DNA of 64,000 nucleotides. Source: Acinetobacter sp. NIPH 2699. Lineage in GTDB: Bacteria > Pseudomonadota > Gammaproteobacteria > Pseudomonadales > Moraxellaceae. The first letter of the stretch is position 1, and every line of letters starts with the position of its first letter. Below are positions 27,847 through 37,624 of the stretch, piece by piece. Where the stretch lies: assembly GCF_022549355.1 (NCBI RefSeq), contig NZ_JAKZGL010000010.1, positions 1 through 64,000 of the forward strand, given 5' to 3'. The notes below the pieces were generated by a model. The model was not told where the DNA came from. It was given only the letters and a program-made list of their open reading frames with translations, and searched no databases. The position numbers and the translations under genes are program-made.

Positions 27847-28300
27847 TTTCAATACCCCAAAAGAGACCAGATCAAATTGTTTTGTGTAGCTTAATGTAAT
27901 ATTGTGTAGAAAAATGGAATATTGAATGGATAAACATTTGAATTCATCTTTTTTTACGCACATAAAAAGTTGGGGTACATCTAAATGCACCCCAAACAAG
28001 ATTAGAAATAAATAGTTAAGTTCTAGTCATCATCTGTAAGATCTCTGTCCCCAGATAAAATCTCTTTTCCTCAGTGTCCAATTTGTTCGAGTGGAGTTTG
28101 TGGCGGAGGTGTATAGGTGTGTTTTATTGAGAATAAGTAGGGATGTGATATAGACCAAAATACTCTAGAAAATTAATTGAATGAGAAAGTATTAATCAAC
28201 GTAAAAATACAAAATTGAGCCTTAATAGCGTTCACTAGACTTTTTAATCTTGAATGGATGAAAAACAATCCGTAGTTTGAAAATTAATACGAAATATGAT
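27847..28300. other. non-coding region between divergent TonB receptor genes
   Basis: An AT-rich region between the two receptor genes that must contain both promoters. No convincing Fur box was found for the leftward gene; the rightward one has a good match at 28301. No credible ORF or strong hairpin was seen. Confidence 0.4.
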
Positions 28301-28319
28301 GAAAATGAGAATTATTTTT
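28301..28319 (+). promoter_or_regulatory. putative Fur box upstream of a siderophore receptor gene
   Basis: GAAAATGAGAATTATTTTT matches the 19-bp Fur consensus at 14 positions and lies 70 bp before the receptor start codon. This suggests iron-repressed expression. Confidence 0.55.
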
Positions 28320-28388
28320 ATTAAAATTGTATCGTTTTTTTTAATATTTATTTTTTTAATTTTTGTCTGAACTGTTTTTTGGAATTTT

Positions 28389-30602
28389 ATGAGTCTTTTA
28401 CCTTCGAATATGTATCGCAAGCCGATCTTCAAATTTAGCTTGTTAACCATGATGGTGTTTCAAGCGCAGTATGCAGTTGCTAATGATGTGAATGTAGCAC
28501 CGACAGCCGTGATGCCAACCATCAAGATTGAAGCGATGAGTGAACTTGATCCAATCAAAAGCTATATTGATTATGATCAGGCAAGTGTGACGCGCAACGG
28601 TTTAAAGAAAAAAGATATTCCCCAAACTATTGATACGATTGATGTTCAAAAGTACAAAATCTATGGTTCAAATGATTTAAGCGTCATGTTACAGGGTACG
28701 CCAGGCGTATCAACAAATTATGATACTCGTGGAGATGGTATTTCACTTCGTGGTTTTAAAGCTGATGAAGGTGATATTTATCGCGATGGAGTTCGTGAAA
28801 GTGGTCAATTGCGTCGCAGCACCGCTAATGTAGAGCGTATTGAAATTTTAAAAGGACCAGCTTCTGTACTTTATGGACGTGGTGCAGGTGGTGGTGTAAT
28901 CAATATGGTCACCAAGTTTGCCAATTTTGATTCTAAGAGTTCGGTTGGTATCTATGCAGGTTCATACGAAAATATTGGTGGGACTTTAGATTTAAATCAA
29001 GTTCTTACAGATAATTGGGCTATACGTTTGACCGGAGAAAAAGCTGATACCAATAGTTTCCGTAAAGGTATTGGTTCACAAATAGAAATGATATCTCCTA
29101 GCGTGACATATCGTAGCGATGATGAAAAGTTACTTTGGACGACTCAATATACCTACGATAAATTAGATCGGACACCAGATCGAGGTCCATCATATGAAAA
29201 TTTGCCAAAGGGAGTTTCGATTAAAAATGCCTTTGCTCGGAGTACAGATTTTATTGAAGACGAATTACAGACAGTTCGTACAGATGTGAAATATGAGTTT
29301 GCGCCTGATTGGAAATTCCACTGGGCTGCTAGCTATCGTCAAGCCTATCAAAATTTTGATAATTTTTTTGGTGGAACGTATTGTGATAATAATTTAACTT
29401 TAGAAAGCAAACCTGTTGCATGTGAGTGGAATGGTTATCTTCGTCAAAGTTATGCTTGGCAAGAAACCATGAATAAAACTGTGATGAATACTTTTGATAT
29501 TACAGGTAAATTCAAAACTGGCTCATTTGAACATAATATCATGGTGGGAAGTGACTGGACTCACGAAGACCGTGATCCAAAACTAGGAAACTATTCTAGT
29601 GGTCAATATGCTGGTAAATATTACGGATATATTAATCCATACAATCCCAATGATAATTACGTGTCTGAGTCATTTAGCCTAGCGACTGGTCGGACACCAA
29701 TGACCTCCTATAGTCAGCATAATGCAGAAAATAGGGCTATTTTTATTCAAGATTTAATTAGTCTAACCTCAACCATTAAAATGATGCTTGGAGCGCGTTA
29801 TGACCAATTTGAGTTCAAAACCCGTAACATGATGACTGGTATAGAAAAGTCATACGATGGTGAAACTTTTAGTCCAAATATAGGATTCGTATGGCAACCT
29901 GTAGAGAGTCAGAGTTTTTATGCTTCTTATAGTAAGAGTTTTGCGCCGTATGGTGGTCGAGGAATGATCAGTATTGATCCAACTTTAAATCCAAGTGTTT
30001 ATGACGCTGAGCCACAATACAATGAACAATATGAAATTGGTGTTAAAAGTGATTGGTTTAATGAGAGGCTAAATACTCAATTCTCTATTTATGATATTAC
30101 GAAGAACAATATTCGCTATCGTCCAAATGCTACAGAATTTCCTGAAAATTGGGAAGTTGGTCAGCAACAACGTTCTAAAGGGGTGGAGTTCAGTTTCATT
30201 GGCAGAGTCCTTGATAATTTATTTGTTCGGGGTGGCTATGGTTATACCGATGCGAAATGGACGAAAGATGTGCGAAGTAATGTAGCAGAAGCATCTCGTT
30301 TGAAAGATAACCAATTGGCTAAAGTTTCAGAAAATACAGGTAATTTATTTATCCGATATTTACCTATAGAGAAAGTGTATGGTGAGTTAGGTGCAACATA
30401 TGTTGGTTCTTTTTATACAAATGATGCAAATACAGCCAAAATTGATAGTTGGACACGTTTAGATGCAGCAATTGGTTATAAAGATGAACGTTGGGGAGCA
30501 ACTCTCGCTGTAAATAACATTACTGATAAGGAATATTGGAGAGATCCAACTATGCCAGGAACGCCACGCAATTTCTTGCTACGTTTAAATTACCAGTTCT
30601 AA
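28389..30602 (+). CDS. TonB-dependent siderophore receptor (Fiu/PiuA-like)
   Basis: A 737-residue receptor with an N-terminal signal peptide (FSLLTMMVFQAQYAVA), a plug domain (RNGLKKKDIPQTIDTIDVQK; SLRGFKADEGDIYRDGVRES; ERIEILKGPASVLYGRGAGG) and a barrel ending LLRLNYQF. GRGAGGGVINMVTK is typical of TonB-siderophore receptors. The plug style is closest to catecholate receptors such as Fiu/PiuA, but the ligand cannot be fixed from sequence. A second in-frame ATG at 28410 (MYRKPIF) is a possible alternative start. A Fur-box-like site is upstream and a strong terminator follows. Confidence 0.92.
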   Translation: MSLLPSNMYRKPIFKFSLLTMMVFQAQYAVANDVNVAPTAVMPTIKIEAMSELDPIKSYIDYDQASVTRNGLKKKDIPQTIDTIDVQKYKIYGSNDLSVMLQGTPGVSTNYDTRGDGISLRGFKADEGDIYRDGVRESGQLRRSTANVERIEILKGPASVLYGRGAGGGVINMVTKFANFDSKSSVGIYAGSYENIGGTLDLNQVLTDNWAIRLTGEKADTNSFRKGIGSQIEMISPSVTYRSDDEKLLWTTQYTYDKLDRTPDRGPSYENLPKGVSIKNAFARSTDFIEDELQTVRTDVKYEFAPDWKFHWAASYRQAYQNFDNFFGGTYCDNNLTLESKPVACEWNGYLRQSYAWQETMNKTVMNTFDITGKFKTGSFEHNIMVGSDWTHEDRDPKLGNYSSGQYAGKYYGYINPYNPNDNYVSESFSLATGRTPMTSYSQHNAENRAIFIQDLISLTSTIKMMLGARYDQFEFKTRNMMTGIEKSYDGETFSPNIGFVWQPVESQSFYASYSKSFAPYGGRGMISIDPTLNPSVYDAEPQYNEQYEIGVKSDWFNERLNTQFSIYDITKNNIRYRPNATEFPENWEVGQQQRSKGVEFSFIGRVLDNLFVRGGYGYTDAKWTKDVRSNVAEASRLKDNQLAKVSENTGNLFIRYLPIEKVYGELGATYVGSFYTNDANTAKIDSWTRLDAAIGYKDERWGATLAVNNITDKEYWRDPTMPGTPRNFLLRLNYQF

Positions 30603-30622
30603 TAAGTTAATTTAATACCATT

Positions 30623-30656
30623 AAAGAGCACCTTAGATTACGCAAAGGTGCTCTTT
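30623..30656 (+). terminator. Rho-independent terminator after the siderophore receptor
   Basis: A perfect 12-bp stem AAAGAGCACCTT / AAGGTGCTCTTT with a 10-nt loop, followed by TTAATAT. Confidence 0.85.
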
Positions 30657-30849
30657 TTAATATGTAACAGTGTATAAGTCGGGAAATACCTCGAGTATTG
30701 TTCATTTGAACTGAAATAATAAAACTTATAGTTTCTATATAATTGAAAATCATAAATATAAAAACTCCGTGCTAATTATCTTATTGTGTATAAGCACAAT
30801 GATAAGGTCGTAAAATTGCGATAATGAATGACGTTGTAATGACGTTAAA
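30657..30849. other. non-coding AT-rich region
   Basis: Between the receptor terminator and the promoter of the next small gene. It contains an imperfect inverted repeat at about 30776-30808 (CTTATTGTG facing CACAATGATAAG). Nothing else was recognised. Confidence 0.35.
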
Positions 30850-30878
30850 TTCGCCATTTATCCTTAAAAGAGTATAAT
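30850..30878 (+). promoter_or_regulatory. promoter of the small membrane protein gene
   Basis: A perfect TATAAT at 30873-30878 with a weak TTCGCC at -35, spaced 17 bp, 53 bp before the start codon at 30932. Confidence 0.5.
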
Positions 30879-30931
30879 GTTTCACATTCTTTGTTAACGT
30901 TAAAGAAAACTGTGAAGCAGAGATAATAATA

Positions 30932-31117
30932 ATGAAGATACTACTTATACTATTACTCATATTCGCCATCGGTATCTTGGGTTATTCAACATATGTTGAT
31001 GCCCAAATGAAGAAACGCCAAGAGCTTATGAAAATTGTTCATGATGCTGAGCATAGTTTGAATGAGATTCAGCATAGTCCACATACAAATTTACCTACAC
31101 TAAAACCGAGTCATTAG
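30932..31117 (+). CDS. small single-span membrane protein (61 aa)
   Basis: A 61-residue protein whose first 20 residues form one strong hydrophobic helix (ILLILLLIFAIGILGYSTYV), followed by a basic and then polar tail (MKKRQELMKIVHDAEHSLNE). It has a perfect -10 promoter upstream and a good terminator downstream, which supports expression. The ribosome binding site is weak. No family recognised; it could be a small membrane regulator or stress protein. Confidence 0.6.
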   Translation: MKILLILLLIFAIGILGYSTYVDAQMKKRQELMKIVHDAEHSLNEIQHSPHTNLPTLKPSH

Positions 31118-31442
31118 TGTCTGAATATCGTGATGCTTAGATGGTCCAATTTGATGCATTGTAGCTTGTGACCAAATGTTCTTTTTTAATTTTTGATAGT
31201 CAAGTTTTCAATAGAATCTGTTAAAATATTTACCATTAAATAAAAAGCTGCATCTTCTCATGCGGCTTTTTATATTTTTGATTGCGGAATTCGATTTTAT
31301 CCATGTTTTAGATGTAACACGTATCAAGCTGGCATATAGATTGCTTTTAGCTTTGTATACCTTTTGGTTTAAATTCAAAAAATATTTGAAACACAAAGGT
31401 ATATTTCATCTCCTACGATCTTAGATTTTGACAGGTGCTATT
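31118..31442. other. intergenic region before the purine permease
   Basis: Holds the terminator at 31243-31270, then about 170 bp that must contain the permease promoter. No purine riboswitch was found: the conserved junction and loop-loop sequences are absent. No strong -10/-35 pair is obvious. Confidence 0.4.
31243..31270 (+). terminator. Rho-independent terminator after the 61-aa gene
   Basis: An 11-bp stem AAAAGCTGCAT / ATGCGGCTTTT (one G-T pair) with a 6-nt loop, followed by TATATTTTT. Confidence 0.75.
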
Positions 31443-32762
31443 ATGGCAATGCCTAATGCTTCGGCTGGTTTGTTAGAACGCTTATTTAAATTAAGTGAAA
31501 ACAAAACCAACTTTAGAACGGAAGTTCTAGCAGGTGTAACTACATTTTTGACCATGTGTTACATCATTATTGTAAATCCAATGATTCTTTCTGAAACAGG
31601 AATGGATCATGGTGCCGTATTTGTTGCTACCTGTTTGGCTGCTGCAATTGGCTGTTTAGTGATGGGGTTAATTGCAAACTATCCAATTGCACTCGCACCT
31701 GGTATGGGGTTGAATGCATATTTTACCTATTCTGTTTGTTTAGGTATGGGCGTTCCTTGGGAAACTGCTTTGGCTGCGGTGTTTATTTCAGGGATCGTAT
31801 TTTTAGCGATTAGCTTTATGAAGATTCGTGAAGCGATTGTGAATGCAATTCCGATGTCACTGAAGTTAGCCATTGGTGGTGGTATTGGTTTATTCCTTGC
31901 CTTAATTGCGCTAAAAAATGCAGGTATTATTGTTGATAATCCAGCAACCTTGGTGGGTTTAGGCGATATTAAGCAACCGTCTGTATTGTTGGCTTTATTT
32001 GGCTTTTTAATGATTGTGGTGTTACACCAGTTTAAAATCCGTGGTGCGATCATCATCAGTATTTTAGTCATTACTGCGATAGCAACCGCTTTGGGCCTAA
32101 ATGAGTTTAAAGGTGTTGTTGGTCAAGTTCCGTCTCTAGCGCCGACCTTTATGCAAATGGACTTTGAAGGCTTATTTACTGCAAGCATGATTGGGGTTAT
32201 TTTTGTTTTCTTTATTGTTGACTTATTTGACAGTACGGGAACTTTGGTCGGGGTTTCTCATCGCGCTGGTTTGTTGAAAGATGGTAAATTACCACGTTTG
32301 AAAAAAGCATTGTTTGCTGATTCTAGTGCGATTGTGGCGGGTGCGGCATTGGGTACTTCATCAACGACGCCTTATATTGAATCGGCTTCTGGTGTAGCAG
32401 CGGGTGGACGTACAGGTTTAACGGCTGTTGTGGTTGCTGTATTATTTGTCGGATGTTTATTTCTAGCGCCACTTGCGCAATCTGTACCAGGTTTTGCGAC
32501 TGCACCAGCATTATTATTTATTGGTGTGTTAATGATTCAGGGCATCACTCATATTGATTGGGATGATATCACTGAGGCTGTTCCAGCATTTTTAACCATT
32601 GTATTTATGCCATTTACCTATTCAATTGCGGATGGTATCGCAATGGGTTTTATTAGCTATGCATTGGTTAAACTACTTACTGGCAAGGCAAAAACAGTTC
32701 CGTATATGGTTTGGATCATTGCTGCACTATGGGTATTTAAGTTTGCTGCATTTGGCGGTTAA
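31443..32762 (+). CDS. NCS2-family purine permease (AzgA-like)
   Basis: A 439-residue inner-membrane transporter of the AzgA-like branch of the NCS2 family (adenine, guanine or hypoxanthine uptake by proton symport). Diagnostic stretches are RTEVLAGVTTFLTMCYIIIV, NYPIALAPGMGLNAYFTYSV, DLFDSTGTLVGVSHRAG and ALGTSSTTPYIESASGVAAG. About 12-14 helices are predicted. The ATG at 31443 has an AGG site; a TTG 15 bp upstream overlaps that site. The gene lies 124 bp before an adenine-deaminase-like gene, suggesting adenine uptake and use. Confidence 0.9.
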   Translation: MAMPNASAGLLERLFKLSENKTNFRTEVLAGVTTFLTMCYIIIVNPMILSETGMDHGAVFVATCLAAAIGCLVMGLIANYPIALAPGMGLNAYFTYSVCLGMGVPWETALAAVFISGIVFLAISFMKIREAIVNAIPMSLKLAIGGGIGLFLALIALKNAGIIVDNPATLVGLGDIKQPSVLLALFGFLMIVVLHQFKIRGAIIISILVITAIATALGLNEFKGVVGQVPSLAPTFMQMDFEGLFTASMIGVIFVFFIVDLFDSTGTLVGVSHRAGLLKDGKLPRLKKALFADSSAIVAGAALGTSSTTPYIESASGVAAGGRTGLTAVVVAVLFVGCLFLAPLAQSVPGFATAPALLFIGVLMIQGITHIDWDDITEAVPAFLTIVFMPFTYSIADGIAMGFISYALVKLLTGKAKTVPYMVWIIAALWVFKFAAFGG

Positions 32763-32832
32763 GCTCAGTATTTTTAACATTCTCTTTTTTGAGCTGCTTT
32801 TATCGCAGCTCATTTTTCAAAGAGAATCATAA

Positions 32833-33885
<1,053 letters not shown>

Positions 33886-33891
33886 ATTAAA

Positions 33892-33912
33892 AAAACCGCG
33901 TAAAGCGGTTTT
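33892..33912. terminator. bidirectional terminator after the adenine deaminase gene
   Basis: An 8-bp stem AAAACCGC / GCGGTTTT with a 5-nt loop and T/A runs on both sides, between convergent genes. Confidence 0.85.
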
Positions 33913-33926
33913 TTTATGATCAATCT

Positions 33927-34481
33927 TTACTTCGGGCGACGTAACATACTCAGTAAGACGTTATCTTTATCAATAAAATGATGTTTAATCGCTGCTAAAG
34001 CATGTCCAACAATGAGTAAGCCAGCAAACCAAGAGATATAAATATGTAAGGGTTTGACGATTGCCAAAAGCTCAGGATTGTCTTGAACTAAGCGGGGTAT
34101 TTCAAATAAATATAAAACTGGGGCAGGGTGTCCAGCACTCCAACTAAATAAACAACCTGTAATGGGTAGAGTCAAAAGCATTAAATAAAGTAAGAAATGC
34201 CCAACATGCGCCAGAGTTTTCATCATCGGTGACATGGTGTTTGGTAATTGTGGGACGGGATGGGTGTAACGCCAAAAAATACGAATGACAACTAAGAAGA
34301 TAATTATAGTTGCGATATTTTTATGTAATGTAATTACGCTTCCTTTAAAACTACCATCAACGTCATAGCTGAGAAAATTGCCGCTATAAAAGCCGATAAG
34401 CCAAGCGACAATAAAAATAGCAGCCATGAGCCAATGCAAAACTTGTGCTGTGCGTGTGTAGTATTGTGCTGAGGTTGACAT
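33927..34481 (-). CDS. cytochrome b561
   Basis: A 184-residue four-helix di-haem membrane protein of the bacterial cytochrome b561 family; it passes electrons between quinol and an acceptor such as oxygen or superoxide. Histidines likely to bind haem are in QVLHWLMAAIF (His16), ITLHKNIATI (His53), KPLHIYISWFAG and LLIVGHALAAIKHHF. All four helices are evident and the length is normal. It stands alone, convergent with the adenine deaminase gene. Confidence 0.9.
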   Translation of the reverse strand: MSTSAQYYTRTAQVLHWLMAAIFIVAWLIGFYSGNFLSYDVDGSFKGSVITLHKNIATIIIFLVVIRIFWRYTHPVPQLPNTMSPMMKTLAHVGHFLLYLMLLTLPITGCLFSWSAGHPAPVLYLFEIPRLVQDNPELLAIVKPLHIYISWFAGLLIVGHALAAIKHHFIDKDNVLLSMLRRPK

Positions 34482-34702
34482 CGCAACATCCTAGCTGTGA
34501 TATATGAGTCATTTGATTTTAATTATCACTATTTATTCCTCATACAGTGTAAATGTAACAGAGCGTTTTATAGTTAGAACGGTCAAGCCGAAAATAGAAA
34601 ATGATAACTGTTATATTATGTAAAGTGCTCGTTCAGTCATATCATAAAGTTTTTCATTTAGGCACAATACGCCTGCCAAAATTTAGATACAGGTTAGAAA
34701 TC

Positions 34703-35086
34703 ATGAAAAAGTTGGTGCTTATTGTTGCCCCTATTGTTTTAGCCTTAACAGGATGTGTTACCCCAGATGGGAACAACTCGGTTGGAACAACGTCTCAGCA
34801 ATTGGGTATGGCTGCGTTAAAGGTTGCTGTAAATGCAAAATGTATAAATGAAATTAATGCTTTACCAGCATGGAAAACTGCAACTCGTTTAATGACTACA
34901 GAACAACGTGAAAATATTCAGACTGAGGTTTGTGGTTGTGTAAGTGAAAAAGCACCGAATAGTGTTACTGCAATAGAATTAGCAACAGCAGCAATTGATC
35001 CCACTGCACGTGCTACGATTGTGACTCAAATTGTTTCACAAACAGTAAATGCATGTGTTGCTGAAACCTTAAAGAAAGCAGGTTAA
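34703..35086 (+). CDS. small lipoprotein
   Basis: A 127-residue protein with a lipoprotein signal peptide: KKLVLIVAPIVLALTGC, lipobox LTGC, lipidated Cys17. The mature part has four more cysteines (CINEINALP, VCGCVSEKAPN, ACVAETLKKAG), which could make two disulfides in the periplasm. The start at 34703 opens the signal peptide directly; upstream codons are in frame but not needed. No family recognised. It precedes rnhB, with a terminator between. Confidence 0.78.
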   Translation: MKKLVLIVAPIVLALTGCVTPDGNNSVGTTSQQLGMAALKVAVNAKCINEINALPAWKTATRLMTTEQRENIQTEVCGCVSEKAPNSVTAIELATAAIDPTARATIVTQIVSQTVNACVAETLKKAG

Positions 35087-35092
35087 AAAGAT

Positions 35093-35112
35093 AAGGCTGA
35101 TTCATCAGCCTT
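35093..35112 (+). terminator. Rho-independent terminator before rnhB
   Basis: An 8-bp stem AAGGCTGA / TCAGCCTT with a 4-nt loop and a T run, just past the lipoprotein stop. Confidence 0.75.
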
Positions 35113-35127
35113 TTTGAGAGTTTGAAT

Positions 35128-35697
35128 ATGTTTATTGCTGGTGTCGATGAGGCGGGGCGTGGGCCACTTGTGGGTTCTGTCGTCGCTGCTGCTGTGATCT
35201 TGGATCCGAACAATCCAATTGAGGGTCTAAATGACTCTAAAAAGTTGACGGAAAAAAAGCGCGAAAAACTTTTTTTAGAGATACAAGAAAAGGCGATTGC
35301 GTGGTCAATTGCTGAAGCAAATCATCATGAAATTGATGAGTTTAATATTTTACAGGCAACTTTTTTGGCGATGCGCAGAGCCGTTGAAACGTTAACAACG
35401 CAGCCGATGAAAGTTATTGTAGATGGCAACCAAATTCCGAAAGGAATCACCATTCCATGTGAAGCAATTGTGGGCGGTGATGCGAGTCATGCAGAAATTA
35501 GTGCAGCCAGTATTCTGGCGAAAGTTACCCGTGATCGCCAAATGCATGTCTTAGATCAGCAATATCCTGCTTTTGGTTTTGCCAAGCATAAGGGATATCC
35601 AACCAAAGCACATTTTGAGGCAATTGCGGCTCACGGTGTTATTGATGAACATCGTCGCAGTTATGGGCCTGTTAAAAAAGCTTTGGGCTTAGCTTAA
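35128..35697 (+). CDS. rnhB: ribonuclease HII
   Basis: Cuts RNA in RNA/DNA hybrids and 5' of single ribonucleotides in DNA. The 189-residue length is normal. The catalytic carboxylates start in [15 protein letters not shown] (Asp7, Glu8), with others in VIVDGNQIP and in [30 protein letters not shown] near the end is conserved. The ATG at 35128 has a GAGAG site; a TTG two codons earlier is unlikely. Confidence 0.95.
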   Translation: MFIAGVDEAGRGPLVGSVVAAAVILDPNNPIEGLNDSKKLTEKKREKLFLEIQEKAIAWSIAEANHHEIDEFNILQATFLAMRRAVETLTTQPMKVIVDGNQIPKGITIPCEAIVGGDASHAEISAASILAKVTRDRQMHVLDQQYPAFGFAKHKGYPTKAHFEAIAAHGVIDEHRRSYGPVKKALGLA

Positions 35698-35720
35698 ATG
35701 AAGAATACGTAGCGTAAAAA

Positions 35721-35754
35721 TAATTAAAGCGACTCAGATGAGTCGCTTTAATTA
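35721..35754. terminator. bidirectional terminator between rnhB and csrA
   Basis: A perfect 16-bp stem (TAATTAAAGCGACTCA and its complement) with a 2-nt spacer between convergent genes. T runs occur within both arms, so it can act in either direction. Confidence 0.85.
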
Positions 35755-35774
35755 TTTGAGAAGAGTTTTTCATA

Positions 35775-36044
35775 TCAACGATTAAAATTATTATGTTGAG
35801 TGAAATCGGTAGTATTCTCTTCTTCATAAGAAGGATGTTGATAGTCTTGATCAAGATGTTGTAAATGCTCATGCATGGCACGTTCATGTTGGATACGTTG
35901 GTAAATTTCCTCACGATGCACAGAGACTTCTTTTGGAGCATTTACACCAATACGCACCTGATTGCCTTTTACGCCAAGCACAGTAACACTGACTTGATCC
36001 CCAATCATTAATGTTTCTCCGACACGACGGGTCAGAATCAGCAT
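35775..36044 (-). CDS. csrA: carbon storage regulator CsrA with C-terminal extension
   Basis: RNA-binding global regulator that blocks or stabilises target mRNAs at GGA motifs. The core [20 protein letters not shown] and [12 protein letters not shown] is fully conserved, including Arg44 in the VHREE RNA-binding edge. The protein is 89 residues rather than 61. The last 30 residues are rich in His, Gln, Glu and Asn ([20 protein letters not shown]) and look disordered. Such tails are, as I recall, common in Acinetobacter and relatives. Gene order alaS-lysC-csrA is the classic gammaproteobacterial one. Confidence 0.95.
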   Translation of the reverse strand: MLILTRRVGETLMIGDQVSVTVLGVKGNQVRIGVNAPKEVSVHREEIYQRIQHERAMHEHLQHLDQDYQHPSYEEENTTDFTQHNNFNR

Positions 36045-36197
36045 GTTTATCTCCTTGCTAAACGCTTAAAACTTGCGACAGGGAATTCATTGTTTGAAAG
36101 CACAGCCTAATATACAGAAAATTCTAACAAAAATATGTAAAAAAATTTTTTTCGTAAGTTTTGTGAGAACTTTCTTAAAAACCTCAAGGCTAATATA

Positions 36198-36233
36198 ACA
36201 GAGCCACTATAAAAAAAACTATAGTGGCTCTGT
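36198..36233. terminator. terminator between lysC and csrA
   Basis: A perfect 13-bp stem ACAGAGCCACTAT / ATAGTGGCTCTGT with a 10-nt loop. The longest T run (eight) is on the plus strand and a weaker TTATATT on the minus strand. By position it most likely ends lysC, though the plus-strand orientation is stronger. Confidence 0.65.
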
Positions 36234-36280
36234 TTTTTTTACTATTTACATGAAAGTAAATATGTTTAACTAGCTATTAA

Positions 36281-37561
36281 TTAAGCACGTACACTACTTT
36301 CGCCGTGTTCGCGGTCTAAACCAAAAGCTGTATGTAAACAACGAACTGCTAACTCAAGATAGTTTTCTTCAATGATGACAGAAACTTTAATTTCTGAGGT
36401 AGAAATCATGAGAATATTAATGCTTTCTTCAGCCAATGCTGTGAACATTTTGCTTGCAACGCCAGCATGAGAGCGCATGCCAACACCAACGATAGATACT
36501 TTAACAATATCATCACGCGTTACAACTTCACATCCTTCAATGCTACTCGCTGTTTGATCTAAAATAGCTTTAGCTTTAGCAAGATCATTACGGTTCACAG
36601 TAAAAGTAAAATCAGTTGTTCCATCTTCTTCTACATTTTGGATAATCATATCCACTTCGATATTGGCATTACTGATTGGTGACAAGATTTTAGACGCAAT
36701 ACCTGGTTCGTCAGGAACACCCAAAATCGTTAATTTTGCTTCGTCACGGTTAAATGCAATACCTGCGATAATTGGTTGTTCCATATCGTCTTCCGCCTCA
36801 GTGGTAATTAGTGTGCCTACATTTTGTTTGAATTCTTCATCAAAAACACCATCATCATCATTGTCAAAACTTGATAATACGCGCAATGGAACTTGATATT
36901 TACCTGCGAATTCAACAGAGCGAATTTGTAAAACTTTTGAACCTAAAGATGCCATTTCCAGCATTTCTTCAAAAGAAATACGATCAATTTTCTTTGCTTT
37001 AGGTGCAACACGAGGGTCAGTGGTATAAACACCATCGACATCGGTATAGATTTGGCATTCATCAGCTTTTAATGCGGCAGCAAGGGCTACACCAGAAGTA
37101 TCTGAACCACCACGACCTAAAGTTGTGGTATTGCCATTCGCATCAAAACCCTGAAAACCAGCGACAACCAATACACGACCAGCATCTAGGTCTTGGGTCA
37201 TGATATCGGTATCAATTGATTCAATACGCGCCTTGGTAAATGCGCTATCCGTTTTAATACCAACTTGACGACCAGTATATGATTTAGCGTCTACACCAAT
37301 TGAATTTAGTGCCATAGCTAACATGGAAATCGTTACTTGTTCACCCGTTGACACCATCTGATCAAGTTCACGAGGGTCAGGGGTGCTGGTAATGGCTTTT
37401 GCAAGCGCAAGTAAGCGGTTGGTTTCACCACTCATTGCAGACACGACCACGACCACTTTGTGACCATGATCATGCCAACGCTTGACACGATGAGCAACAT
37501 TTAAAATGCGCTCAGGAGTACCCATCGAAGTACCGCCATATTTTTGAACGATTAAAGCCAT
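36281..37561 (-). CDS. lysC: aspartate kinase
   Basis: First step of the aspartate pathway to lysine, threonine and methionine: phosphorylates aspartate. The 426-residue monofunctional form starts MALIVQKYGGTSMGTPERI, with the catalytic KYGGTS at 7-12. TTLGRGGSDTSGVALA (near residue 149) and DVDGVYTTDPRV (near 175) are further kinase motifs. Two ACT domains follow residue 260 and mediate feedback inhibition by lysine and threonine. It lies between alaS and csrA on the same strand. Confidence 0.96.
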   Translation of the reverse strand: MALIVQKYGGTSMGTPERILNVAHRVKRWHDHGHKVVVVVSAMSGETNRLLALAKAITSTPDPRELDQMVSTGEQVTISMLAMALNSIGVDAKSYTGRQVGIKTDSAFTKARIESIDTDIMTQDLDAGRVLVVAGFQGFDANGNTTTLGRGGSDTSGVALAAALKADECQIYTDVDGVYTTDPRVAPKAKKIDRISFEEMLEMASLGSKVLQIRSVEFAGKYQVPLRVLSSFDNDDDGVFDEEFKQNVGTLITTEAEDDMEQPIIAGIAFNRDEAKLTILGVPDEPGIASKILSPISNANIEVDMIIQNVEEDGTTDFTFTVNRNDLAKAKAILDQTASSIEGCEVVTRDDIVKVSIVGVGMRSHAGVASKMFTALAEESINILMISTSEIKVSVIIEENYLELAVRCLHTAFGLDREHGESSVRA

Positions 37562-37580
37562 AGTTATTCCATATAAGCCA

Positions 37581-37604
37581 TGACCCTGAGAGGCATCAGG
37601 GTCA
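37581..37604 (-). repeat. hairpin between alaS and lysC
   Basis: A perfect 9-bp inverted repeat TGACCCTGA / TCAGGGTCA with a 6-nt loop and no T run. It may be an mRNA processing or stability element rather than a terminator. Confidence 0.6.
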
Positions 37605-37624
37605 GTTACACAAAAGTGAAGTTT

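Noticed and set aside
27847..27999. 51-codon N-terminal extension of the TonB receptor
   Set aside because: It would bury the signal peptide; the ATG at 27846 gives a normal export signal.
31271..31442. Purine riboswitch before the NCS2 permease
   Set aside because: No three-way junction with the conserved loop-loop sequences; the class is rare in this group.
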